Below, in pieces: positions 1 to 9,624 of a stretch of DNA of 64,000 bases (positions are counted from its first letter, which is position 1; every line of letters begins with the position of its first letter). A program made the translations under genes and the position numbers. The stretch is from the NCBI GenBank assembly GCA_006503535.1, contig QYRS01000003.1:3968001-4032000 (forward strand), given 5' to 3'. The notes under the pieces were generated by a model. The model was not told the DNA's origin. It did not search any database and saw nothing but the letters and a program-made list of their open reading frames with translations. Source of the DNA: Arthrinium phaeospermum (taxonomy: Eukaryota; Ascomycota; Sordariomycetes; Amphisphaeriales; Apiosporaceae).

Positions 1-160
1 GATACCGCTCATACATGGACTCAATAAAACATGTGCTGCAATGTCAAGAATGCCAGTCTTCACCAGCGTTCACAGTACTGCATAATCAATAGATTTAAAT
101 GATCAACACCTGGCATTTGTGGGAAAACCCTTTGTTCATTATTAGCTCCTTCACAACAAA

Positions 161-291
161 GACGCCGTGTCTCACGCCGTGATGAAACGTTCGTAAACGG
201 GATTAACTCTACCGAGAAGAGGTGCGACTGATCTCAACCCGACGGCGTGTCTTACGACGTTCGAGATTCAGTCTACCGAGAAGAAACGCGA
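161..291. repeat. two imperfect direct copies of a ~60 bp sequence
   Basis: A unit beginning GACGCCGTGTCTCACG at 161 and containing TCTACCGAGAAG at 207 recurs at 241 (GACGGCGTGTCTTACGACG) with TCTACCGAGAAG at 272. The copies differ by substitutions and short indels. The rest of 1-365 shows no gene or recognisable element. Confidence 0.5.
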
Positions 292-365
292 ACGAATTAG
301 AGACGTCGGCGTCCCGTAGTCCTGTCTCTAATATCTAACAATATCCACATCCTGAACCAACGGTC

Positions 366-1490
366 TCATCCATTTCGTGTATTGATCTGGCTTCTGGCGT
401 TGGAAGGTACGGCAGCCTCTTCACGTTGCTTGCCCTCGTCCAGCTTCTTCGGGGTACGGCGTCGTCCAAAAAGGTCAAGATCATCGTCCTCTGCCTTCGA
501 AGGAGCCTTGCGCTTGGAAGATGAGGCCGACATTTTGCTGGCAAGGAAACGAGAATAATCTCGCTGGTAGTGGAGGAAAGGCCTGAGGAGGAAAAGGAAT
601 TAAAATACAAGAATAGGCCGAAGGTGTGCGTTGTAATGAGCTGCAACGCTGTGGGATGTTGTAGTCAGAGTGGGATGCCGCTTGCAGGTTGGTGAGGTTG
701 GGGTGTGGATGAGGGGATGAGTGCCCTCTACACGCGAGGGGGATATTTGGATGAAGGAGGGCGACCAGTTCATTAGTTCTTCTTGGACCGTTTTGACGGC
801 GTTGTCCTTGAGTTCCTTGTAGACGACGGCGTGTTCAAGGTCGGCGTTACAGGTTTCGAGCAGGGCGCGCAGGGCAGATCGTCGCGCCTGAGCATCGGGG
901 GACAGTTTGTGGGTGGGGGGAAATCCAAAGACTCATCTTGACGGCGATTCGTTGGAGGATATGCTATGGTACAGTTGGAGGATGCGGAATTTGCTGTCAG
1001 AAAGTCAACTGTCAGTGTTATTTCGTATCCGGGCCGAGCACCAGACTCCCTCGTCAGAGTAGTCGACATTCATGTTCAGACGTGAGTACTCCCGCCCTTT
1101 TCGCCTTGTCAACCCCCATAGGGGGCATCTCGCCCAGGATCTCGCCCAGGATGAGAATTGCAGTGGCAGACTGGAGGCGGGCCTCGGCGAAGCGGAACAG
1201 GACCTGGTCGACCAGCCAGCAGAACCGGTCCTCTGGGAACTTGCCCCGGTGGTGGAGCTCCCACAGGAAGCGGCAGACGAAAAGAGAAGCTGTTCGGCGG
1301 TTTCTGGAATTGAGACAGTATTTTATAGTCAACTGCAGTGGTGAATGCAGACTCAGTAATGCATTGAATGCACGCGGGGTAAGGCATTGAATGTGTAAGT
1401 CAGGCAGAGGGAAAACAGGTAAGTGCGCACACGCTGGCCCGAGCGGCGGGCAATCTGATAACGCACTCAGCAGGTGCTCAAGCAAGTGCA
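366..1490 (-). CDS. unresolved multi-exon hypothetical gene
   Basis: The minus strand here carries several short stretches with coding-like composition in different frames, as expected of small exons. One around 1110-1300 reads GKFPEDRFCWLVDQVLF followed by FAEARLQSATAILILGEILGE, probably helical. One near 960-1000 reads KFRILQLYHSISSNESPSR. One near 770-890 reads RSALRALLETCNADLEHAV and continues VYKELKDNAVKTVQEEL. The last, 366-533, is a 55-codon piece beginning MSASSSKRKAPSKAEDDD and rich in Lys, Arg and Asp, a plausible nuclear basic tail. I could not join these with confident splice sites and do not recognise the family. Alternatives are a decayed gene or two small genes. The span is approximate. 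Confidence 0.3.
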
Positions 1491-2051
1491 ACTATGTGGT
1501 TGATACCTACGACGTCTATTTGCTAACTGTAAAGATACCTTACAGAGGGGTAAGATGTTTACCATGAAAGAAAATACCGATTTCACCGTTAAATACAGCG
1601 GATATATAATAAGGAGAGAGTATCAACCCGTTTCTGTCATACTTAACAAGGCCTGTATAATCAAAAGCTGTATATGGCGCATTGTGTATCTTATTGAACA
1701 GTAACGCGGGAATAATGTTACAGTCGTCAACAGAAAGGAAAGTAACAAAGAAGACTTTTCTCTCAGAACTGTACGTAGACAAAGGAGACCAAATGACGTG
1801 TCAGTGGAACCCTGCTTGCGAGTCTACAATACCCTTGTCTCAAGTACAACAACATGCTACCTGAAAGCAACAAGGCCAATGTTCGTAGATCCAGTGAGAT
1901 CATCGCTAGTGTAGCGAGGGATATATAGGAAGATGGCTATCCGGCCTACTCTTGCTCATCTCTCTCATCCGCACCCGGACTATCACACCCAACACCACCC
2001 TACTCCTTAGAATCTTCGAACAGCACAAAAAGGCTCGCCACAGAAGTCAAT
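1491..2051. other. intergenic region upstream of the first array gene
   Basis: No gene is supported. A TATATA-containing stretch at 1920-1930 (GGGATATATAGGAAG) lies about 120 bp upstream of the ATG at 2052 and is a plausible core promoter. A CT-rich tract follows at about 1950-2010. Confidence 0.4.
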
Positions 2052-2582
2052 ATGTCTAGCCAAAACGACCCCCGTACCGTCGTGCCCAGAGAGCCCCCCA
2101 GCTTCCCGGCGGAGACCCAGGCGCGAGACCAGCTCTGGCTCCTCCTGATGCCCCCCAAGCCCGCGGGCTGCGAGAGCTGGGTCCTCCCCTGGCCAAAGAC
2201 CTTGGACGAAGGGAAGCTCTTGAAGGGAGGCTACAACGAGATCAGCTCCTACCTGGACGACCGCTTTGTCCGCCTGCTCGCCCGCACTGAAAAGGCCTCG
2301 TCGGAGGGTGGCGGCGAGGCGCTCCAGGCGCTTATTCTGATCCCCGCCCGCCCGAACATGGACCTAAACGACCCGCGTCTGCAGCTGGCCATGATCCACA
2401 ACTGGGGGAGGCTCAACCACTGGCTGAAGAAGGTTTTGGGCGGTGCCGATATGACCTTGCTGGAGTATCTGAAGGACAACACGGCGCGTATGGTCAACGA
2501 TATGCAGGAGAGGTTGTACAAGGCGACTGAATTGGACTACTTCGTCGAAGCTGGGTTCCGTTTCACTCGGGAGGGCCGCTAG
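2052..2582 (+). CDS. array paralogue 1, short form, C-terminal domain only
   Basis: This 176-residue intronless gene is the most upstream member of the tandem family spanning 2-12 kb. It consists almost entirely of the family's C-terminal domain. Landmarks shared with the others are RDQLW (about residue 25), CESWVLPWP (ESWAIPFP in siblings), YLDDRFVRLL, a 'LIPxxPxxxLxDxRLxxAM' stretch, a 'WxxLNHWL' helix and an LLEYLK segment. It lacks the N-terminal HGGL motif and the Ser/Asn/Gly-rich middle present in most siblings. There is no signal peptide or membrane segment, so it is probably intracellular. I do not recognise the domain and assign no function. It may be a founder copy or one that lost its 5' part. 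The first ATG of the frame is used and sits about 120 bp downstream of a TATA-like site. Confidence 0.75.
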   Translation: MSSQNDPRTVVPREPPSFPAETQARDQLWLLLMPPKPAGCESWVLPWPKTLDEGKLLKGGYNEISSYLDDRFVRLLARTEKASSEGGGEALQALILIPARPNMDLNDPRLQLAMIHNWGRLNHWLKKVLGGADMTLLEYLKDNTARMVNDMQERLYKATELDYFVEAGFRFTREGR

Positions 2583-4350
2583 GCTCTGCAACAGTGTTGT
2601 CAGAGAACGGAGTGTACTGAAGAGTGTTCCCTGATTACAACTTAGGTAGGTAAAAGGATGGTAAAGAAATGAATAAAGATCCAATATATATAAACATCTA
2701 AACGGAGCGATGAATCCTCATGTGACTAGTTTGGCTTCATACCGCTATATGAGGCTTCATAGAGATCAGGGATGTACTTGGATCTCATACAGTGGTTTGT
2801 ATTACCACGTCATAGACACTAGGTGCAATTTGGATTGAGAAAAGCATCCGTACGATAGGCACACATGGCTATTTGGCAGCGGAGGCAACCATCTAACACA
2901 CCACTAATACGCACAATTGTTTGCGAGAACCAACAAACGTAGTGGAAGCTGTCTGGTATTTGTACTTTAGGCAGCAGTCATGTGCCATATCTTTGGGCAA
3001 CCAGACAACAGCAAGCGAAACCCAAGCCCATGAGTCAGTGTTGATAAGATGCAAGCTGGTAGGGCGTAATGTCAAAAGAGTGGCCCATATCTACCGGGCC
3101 AAAGTCTGCTGGCTCGACAAAGCTTAAAACGAAAAACAGAAGAGAGAGAAAAAAAAGAAAAAAGAAAGAAGCAGAGAACAAAACTCTCTTACTGTCATAG
3201 CGCCCCTCAGACCCCAAAGATAACCATGCTTTGCCCCTGCAAATTGCAAGTTCCCTTCATGTCAAAATCTCATAATGGAGAACGCATCAGCCTTTTCGAG
3301 ACCCCGAAGGGTGCACCCGAGCATGACTTGAAACACAAACAAGTAAATTCCGTACTGAGGGATTTAAAGTTTTCCAATGCTATGAATCGGGTCGATAACC
3401 GGGCTGGTGATTGAAAAGCTTTGATGCGATGGGCCCGATAACTGGTGAGTAGAATGTGCGTTGACTTTGGTTGAGCCAAACCTAAGCAAATGCCATAAGA
3501 ACAATCAAAATGCTACTTTTCGTCCAGCTCCCCCCTCGGATATCGAGCTCCAATGAATGATTCTTCATTTATAACAGCATGGCGGCAGAGATCTGCGGGA
3601 TGCAACTAAAGGTCAGGGGAAGTTCACAATCTTCGCTTCCTACTGGATCTTCGATCATCTTGGACCTGATGAGGTCGAGAGGCAGCCCTGCGCTCCCAAG
3701 AAAAACGGCAAACTAGAAGAAAGCGAGCCAACGACGGACGGATGGCGCTTGTAAGGACTCTGCGCGGAATTTTCCTCTATTCAGGCCTCAGATATCTCGC
3801 CTAGGAGAAATACCGCAGCGTCTTGACCGGATCTGGCCCTGAACGAGAGACCCCCTGGCGACGGCAGCGCTGCTTTTCGCAGTCGCTGTAAGCTGGTATG
3901 GAACAACTGATAGATAGGCAGAAGTAGTAATGGAAAACCTGCTCAATGATAACTTACTTTTCCCTATAATATTTGGGAAACTCTAATATTGCTCAGACTA
4001 AAAGTGGAACCCCCTATAGAAAACTATTTAAGCAGGGGGGGCTGCCCCTTCGGGCCAGCTCCTTCTTCTCTTTTTCTTTTTTTTCCATCCGCCTATACTT
4101 GAGCATCTCAATTGCTTGCTATACATTGGATATTCCTTCAAACAAAAACAACCTAATCATCTGCTCGTTGACTTCGATTCCTTCTCAATCACAGTCTCAA
4201 CAGTCTCTCCAGTTCCACTACTGTTGTTGACATCCATTATACCACCTCCAAGGACATCAAGCACCGCTTTATTCACAGTCTCTCTCGAGCACTACTACTC
4301 TTGGTATATCCATTACTACCTTCGGAGTCATAACGCACCCGATACTCAAG
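2583..4350. other. intergenic spacer between array paralogues 1 and 2
   Basis: I see no credible gene. There is a polypurine tract around 3140-3180 and a pyrimidine-rich leader (CTTCTTCTCTTTTTCTTTTTTTTCC) just upstream of the next gene. The shared promoter element at 3999-4023 is listed separately. Confidence 0.5.
3999..4060 (+). promoter_or_regulatory. conserved upstream element of array paralogue 2
   Basis: AAAAGTGGAACCCC followed by CCTATAGAAA lies about 330 bp upstream of the ATG at 4351. Near-identical blocks occur before two other array members (5886 and 9260). It is followed by CCCCTTCGGGCC and a CT-rich leader, also partly shared. CTATAG/TATTTAAG may act as the TATA region. The similarity could reflect shared ancestry of duplicated units as well as function. 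Confidence 0.5.
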
Positions 4351-5484
4351 ATGTCTATCCAAGCTCGCAACACTGCCAACGGCACTCAGCCCATCGCGGC
4401 TTCTGGTCAATCGAAGCATGGTGGCATGGCCCAGAGCATCCACAGCCAGGCTGTCAAGTCTACCAATCACAATAACCATTCTGTCAATAAGTCTGCCAGC
4501 GGCTCTGTCCCTGCCAGCGGCTCTGCCCGTGGCACTGCCAATCACAACCATCAGACTCTCAATTCCTTTGCCAGTGGCTCTTGGCGTCGCAATGTCAATC
4601 AGAACCTTCAAGCTACCAATTCCTTCGCCAGCGGCTCCGGCCGTAGCACTTCCAACTACAACAGCCACTCTGCCAATTCCTCTGCCAGCGGCCCTGTCCA
4701 TGGTAGTTCCAAGAACTCTCGAGGCCCACGGGCTCGCAATAATTATGGCCCCAGAAACAGCCATTGCTACAAAAACAACCAAACATACTCCAGCAATACT
4801 CGTGGCTTCCCTAGTGGCAATAGCAATAGTCCTAAGTACGGCCCTGTTATTTCTCATGAACCTGCCAACAATGCTGTCAGCGGCCCTATCGACGCGCATG
4901 ATGATGTCTCGGCCAAAGACCACGCCTCCACCCCCCAAAACGAGCAAAGTCAGTCCCTCAACGGCGGCCCGTCAAACGATGCCATGGAAATCGACCAAAG
5001 CATCTCGGAGCAATTCCTGACGCAGGCCCAAGCCGCCCACAAGATTGAGACCTGGGGCAGCTTCTACGAACTCGAACAGGACATCCGAGACGAGCTCTGG
5101 GACGAGATGAATCTCAAGATCCCCAAGTTCTCAGGCTATGACAGCTGGGCCATCCCCTTCCCGGCCGACCTCGACTTCTCCAAGCTCGCGGTGGGGGGCT
5201 GCAACTACACCTACCGATATCTCGATGACAGGTTCATCCGACTTCTCTTCCGCACCCACAAAGACGCCGATGGGAAAGCCGTGAGCTACTCCCTCTTGCT
5301 TTCGCCCTGCAACCCGTCCATCGAGCTGGATGACTTGCAATTCCGGGCGGCTTTGATGGACGCTTGGTACAAGCTGAACCAATGGCTGGCCAAGCTTGTG
5401 GAGGGAGACGAGGTGTCCCTCTTCCACTACCTTAAGGGCGAGTTGGAGCGCGAGGTCAAGGAGAAGCTAGAACGTACCCTTTAG
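4351..5484 (+). CDS. array paralogue 2, HGGM-motif protein
   Basis: This 377-residue intronless protein has three parts. The N-terminus carries the family motif KHGGMAQSIHS (about residues 23-33). A low-complexity region rich in Ser, Asn, Gly and Ala follows, with recurrent 'SASGS' and 'ANHN' runs (about 35-215), likely disordered. The C-terminal domain runs from about 235 to 377 and contains ELEQDIRDELWDEM, YDSWAIPFP, YRYLDDRFIRLLFRTH, LLLSPCNPSIELDD and a final charged helix ending LERTL. There is no signal peptide, membrane span or known enzyme motif. It is flanked by paralogues on both sides in the same orientation. The ATG is the first in frame and is preceded by a CT-rich leader and the shared promoter element. 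Function unknown; the layout (short N-terminal motif, linker, globular domain) suggests a binding or regulatory protein, which is inference. Confidence 0.85.
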   Translation: MSIQARNTANGTQPIAASGQSKHGGMAQSIHSQAVKSTNHNNHSVNKSASGSVPASGSARGTANHNHQTLNSFASGSWRRNVNQNLQATNSFASGSGRSTSNYNSHSANSSASGPVHGSSKNSRGPRARNNYGPRNSHCYKNNQTYSSNTRGFPSGNSNSPKYGPVISHEPANNAVSGPIDAHDDVSAKDHASTPQNEQSQSLNGGPSNDAMEIDQSISEQFLTQAQAAHKIETWGSFYELEQDIRDELWDEMNLKIPKFSGYDSWAIPFPADLDFSKLAVGGCNYTYRYLDDRFIRLLFRTHKDADGKAVSYSLLLSPCNPSIELDDLQFRAALMDAWYKLNQWLAKLVEGDEVSLFHYLKGELEREVKEKLERTL

Positions 5485-6223
5485 GCGTGCGCATCGATCT
5501 TGGCTTCGAGCCCGTCAGATCCGCACCTCCTCCTCCTCCTGCCGGTTATACTAGCTATGCTAGAGCGAAACGAATCCTTCGACACGTCGAGCTCGACCCT
5601 GCCGTGGGCTAACTATGGGAACACGACACGTCACTTGAACGATCGTCCCATGCAGAACGCTGGTCAGAACAACATGGAGGTGGGCAATGCCGTGCTGGAC
5701 AGCGGCGCGCTGTGGACACTGGGAGTGATGGGAGCTGGACATACTGTACAATACATTGGAGAGGCGAGGCGCGCCATCTTTCTAAATCAATCATTCTATG
5801 GAAGGCATGGCGTTTGGGGCGCTGGTAATGATTTGTTGAGCAAGATGCCTCAAAAGTGGAGTAGCTTTTTACTATAATTCAATTGAAAAGTGGAACCCCT
5901 CCTATAGAAATTCCCCAATCAGTATGACAAGTTGATCCTTCGGGCCTGTTCCTTTTACCTATTTATTTTTCGCACACTTTCCTACTTCTGCTTTTTTTTT
6001 CTGGTCCACACACCTGAACATCTCTGAACAACCTGAACACCAAACAGGAATTTTTAGTTTCGGCTTCAGCTCCCTCTACACCTTCACATTCCCTCTTTTA
6101 AGGGCTACCGTTCTTGCATTGCTGGTTCCATTCATCTCGCATCGTTCACTTCACAGCATCCATTTCACATTTCATCTCACATTTCATCTCACATCCAGTT
6201 CTCAACTGATACACGAAAACAAC
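5485..6223. other. spacer between array paralogues 2 and 3
   Basis: The first half (about 5485-5870) resembles the 3' flanks of other array members at low identity, for example GGAGAGGCGAGGCGCGCC against GGAGAAGCGAGGCGTTTG near 7230. The second half holds the shared promoter elements at 5886 and 5930. No gene is supported. Confidence 0.5.
5886..5990 (+). promoter_or_regulatory. conserved upstream elements of array paralogue 3
   Basis: GAAAAGTGGAACCCCTCC runs into CCTATAGAAA at 5886-5910. A second shared block, GTTGATCCTTCGGGCCTGTT plus CTTTTACCTATTT and CACACTTTCCT, begins at 5931. The second block is nearly repeated at about 7396-7450 before paralogue 4. Confidence 0.5.
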
Positions 6224-7123
6224 ATGAACTCAAGCAGCACCGAGTTCACCATGACCGATGGTCAACGACGACACGGAGGACTGGACCAGAGTGTCCATAA
6301 CACTGCTAGCATTCCTGCTTCGCGCCCTGGCGCATACTCCTCCAACGGCGCCCGAATGACCCCCCACAATTACGGCCAAGCCAATGGCCCTGTCCAAAGC
6401 CATATGAGGATCCCGGTCTCTAACTCCATCCACGGCCCCACATATCGTCTCTCCAATGGCCGTACTCACGGCTCTGGAAACAGCGCGTCTAACGGCTTTG
6501 TCAACGGCCCTCTGAACCCGCACGCCAGTGCCTCTGCCCCCGCGAACCCCAGCACCAAGCTTGCCGACACGAAGCCAATCGACACTAAGCTCGTCGATGC
6601 CAAGCCCATCGAAGTTAAGCATCGCGAGATGGACGAACACTTCTACAATCAGTTCCAGTGTCTCGTCCAAGACAGCCATAGGATCAAACCTATGACTAGT
6701 GCTTACATGCTCCAAGACTTTTATCGCGATGAGCTCTGGGACGGTGTTCAGATGAAGATGCCCAAGTACCGTGGGTACGAGAGCTGGGCTATTCCCTTCC
6801 CGGGTGGAATGGACTTCAACACGCTCGGCATCTTTGGGGGTAACAAGACATATGAGTTCTTCGACACCCGATTTGTCCGGGTCATGTTCAGAGACCATTT
6901 GGACAAGGATGGGAAGTGGCTGGCCAAAGATATCCTCCTTACACCCTGCAATCCGTCGATCCAACTGACGGACATGCGACTTCACTCTGCCCTCATGGAT
7001 GGCTACTGGAAGCTGTCCCGCTGGCTGGCTCGACTCATGTCCGGCGATAAGGTGAACCTCTTCACATTCCTCAAGGATGACCTGCAGAACGAGGTGAAGG
7101 CGAAGAAGGAGCGTACGATCTAG
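6224..7123 (+). CDS. array paralogue 3, HGGL-motif protein
   Basis: This intronless gene encodes 299 residues. The ATG at 6224 is preferred because the longer open frame upstream starts with TTG inside a CT-rich leader, and from 6224 the N-terminus matches the siblings. The motif RRHGGLDQSVHNT lies at about residues 16-28. A Ser/Asn/Gly-rich linker follows, with short 'TKPIDTKLVDAKPIEVK' quasi-repeats near residues 105-125. The conserved C-terminal domain runs from about 155 to 299: DFYRDELWDGV, YESWAIPFPGGMDF, FFDTRFVRVMF, ILLTPCNPSIQLTD and LFTFLKDDL. Tandem, same-strand paralogues lie immediately upstream and downstream, and the 3' flank is also shared with paralogue 4. Function unknown. 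Confidence 0.85.
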   Translation: MNSSSTEFTMTDGQRRHGGLDQSVHNTASIPASRPGAYSSNGARMTPHNYGQANGPVQSHMRIPVSNSIHGPTYRLSNGRTHGSGNSASNGFVNGPLNPHASASAPANPSTKLADTKPIDTKLVDAKPIEVKHREMDEHFYNQFQCLVQDSHRIKPMTSAYMLQDFYRDELWDGVQMKMPKYRGYESWAIPFPGGMDFNTLGIFGGNKTYEFFDTRFVRVMFRDHLDKDGKWLAKDILLTPCNPSIQLTDMRLHSALMDGYWKLSRWLARLMSGDKVNLFTFLKDDLQNEVKAKKERTI

Positions 7124-7626
7124 ACGCCCCTGGAGGTTGGTGCCTTGGATACACCAAGAGTTGATTTGGTTGGGCCGACTGTACATCAGGAAGGAGGAGC
7201 ACATAATTGCACACGAGACATAATGGGAGAAGCGAGGCGTTTGGCGTTTGGATTGGCTTCGCGGATGAATACTACTACGGCCATCTTGGTCCTCATGAAG
7301 AGAGGAGGAATGGAAGATGCGATGCCTTGGAGGGCGTTGGACTGGGAAAGTCCCCATCGTTAATTAAACTGTTAGGAGTAAATGTAAATCGATAAGGAGT
7401 TGATCCTTCGGGCCTGTTTCTTTTACCTATTTTTTTCCCTACACACTTTCCTGGATATGCTTGATCTTCTAGTAAACACATCTAACCACATTGTGACCAC
7501 CTAAACATCAAGTACGAAGAGTTGATTTCGGTTTCGGCTTCACCTTCATTCATTTATATTTATTTAAATATATTCATCCACACACCTACACACCCATCTT
7601 TTCCACTCACTCCTCCACTTGGGAAG
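7124..7626. other. spacer between array paralogues 3 and 4
   Basis: The 3' flank at about 7135-7380 is clearly homologous to 8635-8850 after paralogue 4 (shared CATCAGGAAGGA, TTTGGCGTT, GGACATCTTG-like and CTGTTAGGAGT), so whole transcription units were duplicated. A block at 7396-7450 (GTTGATCCTTCGGGCCTGTT) repeats the leader of paralogue 3. Unlike the other leaders, I do not see the AAAGYGGAACCCC element here. No gene. Confidence 0.5.
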
Positions 7627-8624
7627 ATGTCTCTCAACAGCCAGAACACTAGCATCGAGGCCACCATGGCTACTGGTCGCAGCACTCACGGAGGACTATC
7701 GCAGAGCATTCACAACACCGGCAGCAGTTCTACAGCCCGCTTTGCTGTTCCCTCTCGCCCTGCTCCCAACCCTCGCCCTGCTACCGAGTCTCGCGCTGCT
7801 ACTCACCCTCGCTCTGTCGGCAATCCTGCAAGCACGCCTCTCAATGACCTTGCCAATTCAATCAACACCCAGTCTTATGGCCCGATGAACAATAACATCC
7901 AGGGTCCTGAGCACGATTCAGCTCTTCGCTCTTCTGATGCTCGTAACTATTACGCCTTCAGCAACAGCTCTGTCGGCAATCGTACCTACGGCCTCACCGA
8001 CGGCCTTGCCAACAGCTTCACCCAAGGTCCTGCCTATGGCTCTGCTAGAGGGCCCGCTTACGGCCACCCTAGTAACGGCACCAAGAATCACGTCCTCGGC
8101 AGCAACGGCTACAGAAACCCCCCACAGTCGTCTTCGAGAACCCAGGGCAAGAATGACCGCCCTCGCAATCGCCGCCAGCGACGAGGATATGCCAAGGCCA
8201 GTGGTCACACTCACACCCGACTGATCCCTATCAACGACACTGGAACCCAACAGGACACCAGCAGCAGTCTGCATTCACCCGTGACTAAGTACGAGGAATA
8301 CGAGCACCAGGAAGTCAAGCACGACGATCCCAAGCACGATCAGCCCAAGCTGGTAGAGACGGAGGATCTTTTCTATAACCAATTCGAATCTCAAGTTCAG
8401 AGCAGCAAAACTATTACGCCAAAGAGCAGTGCCTACACGCTCGAGACCTACCTCCGAGATGAGCTCTGGGATGGTATGGACCTGAAGACGTCCAAGTACA
8501 AGGGCTATGAAAGCTGGGTCGCTGGGTGGCTACACTCATGGCCGGCGAGAAGGTCAACCTGGCTGTCTACCTCAAGAGAGAGCTCCGGATTGAGATCGAT
8601 CAGAAGCGGGAGCGCATGACTTAG
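7627..8624 (+). pseudogene. array paralogue 4, internally deleted and frameshifted
   Basis: The copy starts at ATG 7627 with the family N-terminus (motif STHGGLSQSIHNT, about residues 19-31). It has an extended Ser/Asn/Gly-rich middle and an intact start of the C-terminal domain (TYLRDELWDGM, YKGYESW). Directly after ESW, at about 8510-8518, the sequence jumps to what in siblings lies about 229 bp further on. The fused frame then reads unrelated residues and stops at 8619. The domain's own end (RWVATLMAGEKVNLAVYLK, then RELRIEIDQKRERMT) is still present in another frame to a TAG at 8622-8624. The junction lies in AAGCTGGG, a sequence expected at both ends of the missing segment. The open frame could still make a 331-residue protein with motif and linker but without the domain core. 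A functional truncated variant is possible. Confidence 0.75.
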
Positions 8625-9624
8625 GCGTCACCGGAAGTTGGAGCATTGGCTGTCATCAGGAAGGAAGGGCATGCACTTTGGACAAGAGATCTTAAGGAAG
8701 AAGCATGGCCTTTGGCGTTGGGATATACTTCACGAATTAATTATTGCTACGGACATCTTGATCCTCATTATAAGAGGAGATGTGGGAGATTGGCTGCGTT
8801 AGAGAGCATCGGATGGGCAAAGGCCGATGATTGATTGAGCTGTTAGGAGTTATGTAAACAAACAAGGAAATGCATCAACCTCACTGAAAAGGCCACTATT
8901 GAGATGATATTTTGCCAAGTGCTTGAAATGGAATACCGCTTGTGGAAATGTAGATACCCACCTGTGCTAGTAGAGACCTTTCATACTCATCTATGCCGCT
9001 TCCTCTGCTCTTTTGTTTCCCCATATCCAAACCATTGTTCCTCTGTTGGGAACATTTGCACATCCTCAGACACATATGAGCAAGCCAATCAGTAGTCGCA
9101 GCACTGATGACGGCTGGTAAATTTGTTGCATTGCAAATCACTAGGTTAATAGAGACACAAACCTGATTGGTCCAGTAATCGAATACATGGATCAGAACTA
9201 CTTAAGCTGGCCACTGTTCAGTGTGAAGAGCACTCCCCAGGTGTCACTACTAGGTGATTAAAGCGGAACCCCGCCTATAGAAATGTACTTAGCCAATCAG
9301 AATTCCCCGCTTACAGCTCCTACTCTTCCTATGCCTTCTTCTGATCCTTACCTCCCTTGCTGTTACCTTTTTTGCTACAACTGCACGAATTCCTTTCGTG
9401 CTCTCAATCCATCACTACGAATTTCTTTCGTGGTCTTGATCCATTTCCACGAAACCTTTTCATCTTTCTAGTGAACATCTTCACAAACTCAGACACACCT
9501 GCGAACACAAATCAGTGCTCGCGACACCAAAACCTATCTCTCATCAAACGATCTCGCTTTTTCCCATTCATCCTTCACTCCTTCACCTACCTGCGACCCT
9601 CCCTGGAACACTTGATTCGCCACG
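8625..9624. other. spacer between array paralogues 4 and 5
   Basis: 8635-8850 is homologous to the 3' flank of paralogue 3. From 9260 the shared promoter element appears, followed by a pyrimidine-rich leader. No gene is supported in between. Confidence 0.5.
9260..9310 (+). promoter_or_regulatory. conserved upstream element of array paralogue 5
   Basis: AAAGCGGAACCCC followed by GCCTATAGAAA at 9260-9283, then CAATCAGAATTCCCCG, which shares CAATCAG and ATTCCCC with the block after the 5886 element. It lies about 340 bp upstream of the ATG at 9625, a spacing similar to the other two occurrences. Confidence 0.5.

Noticed and set aside
6230..7357. Minus-strand open frame of 375 codons across array paralogue 3
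   Set aside because: It is the complement of a conserved paralogous gene and is not itself conserved among the paralogues.
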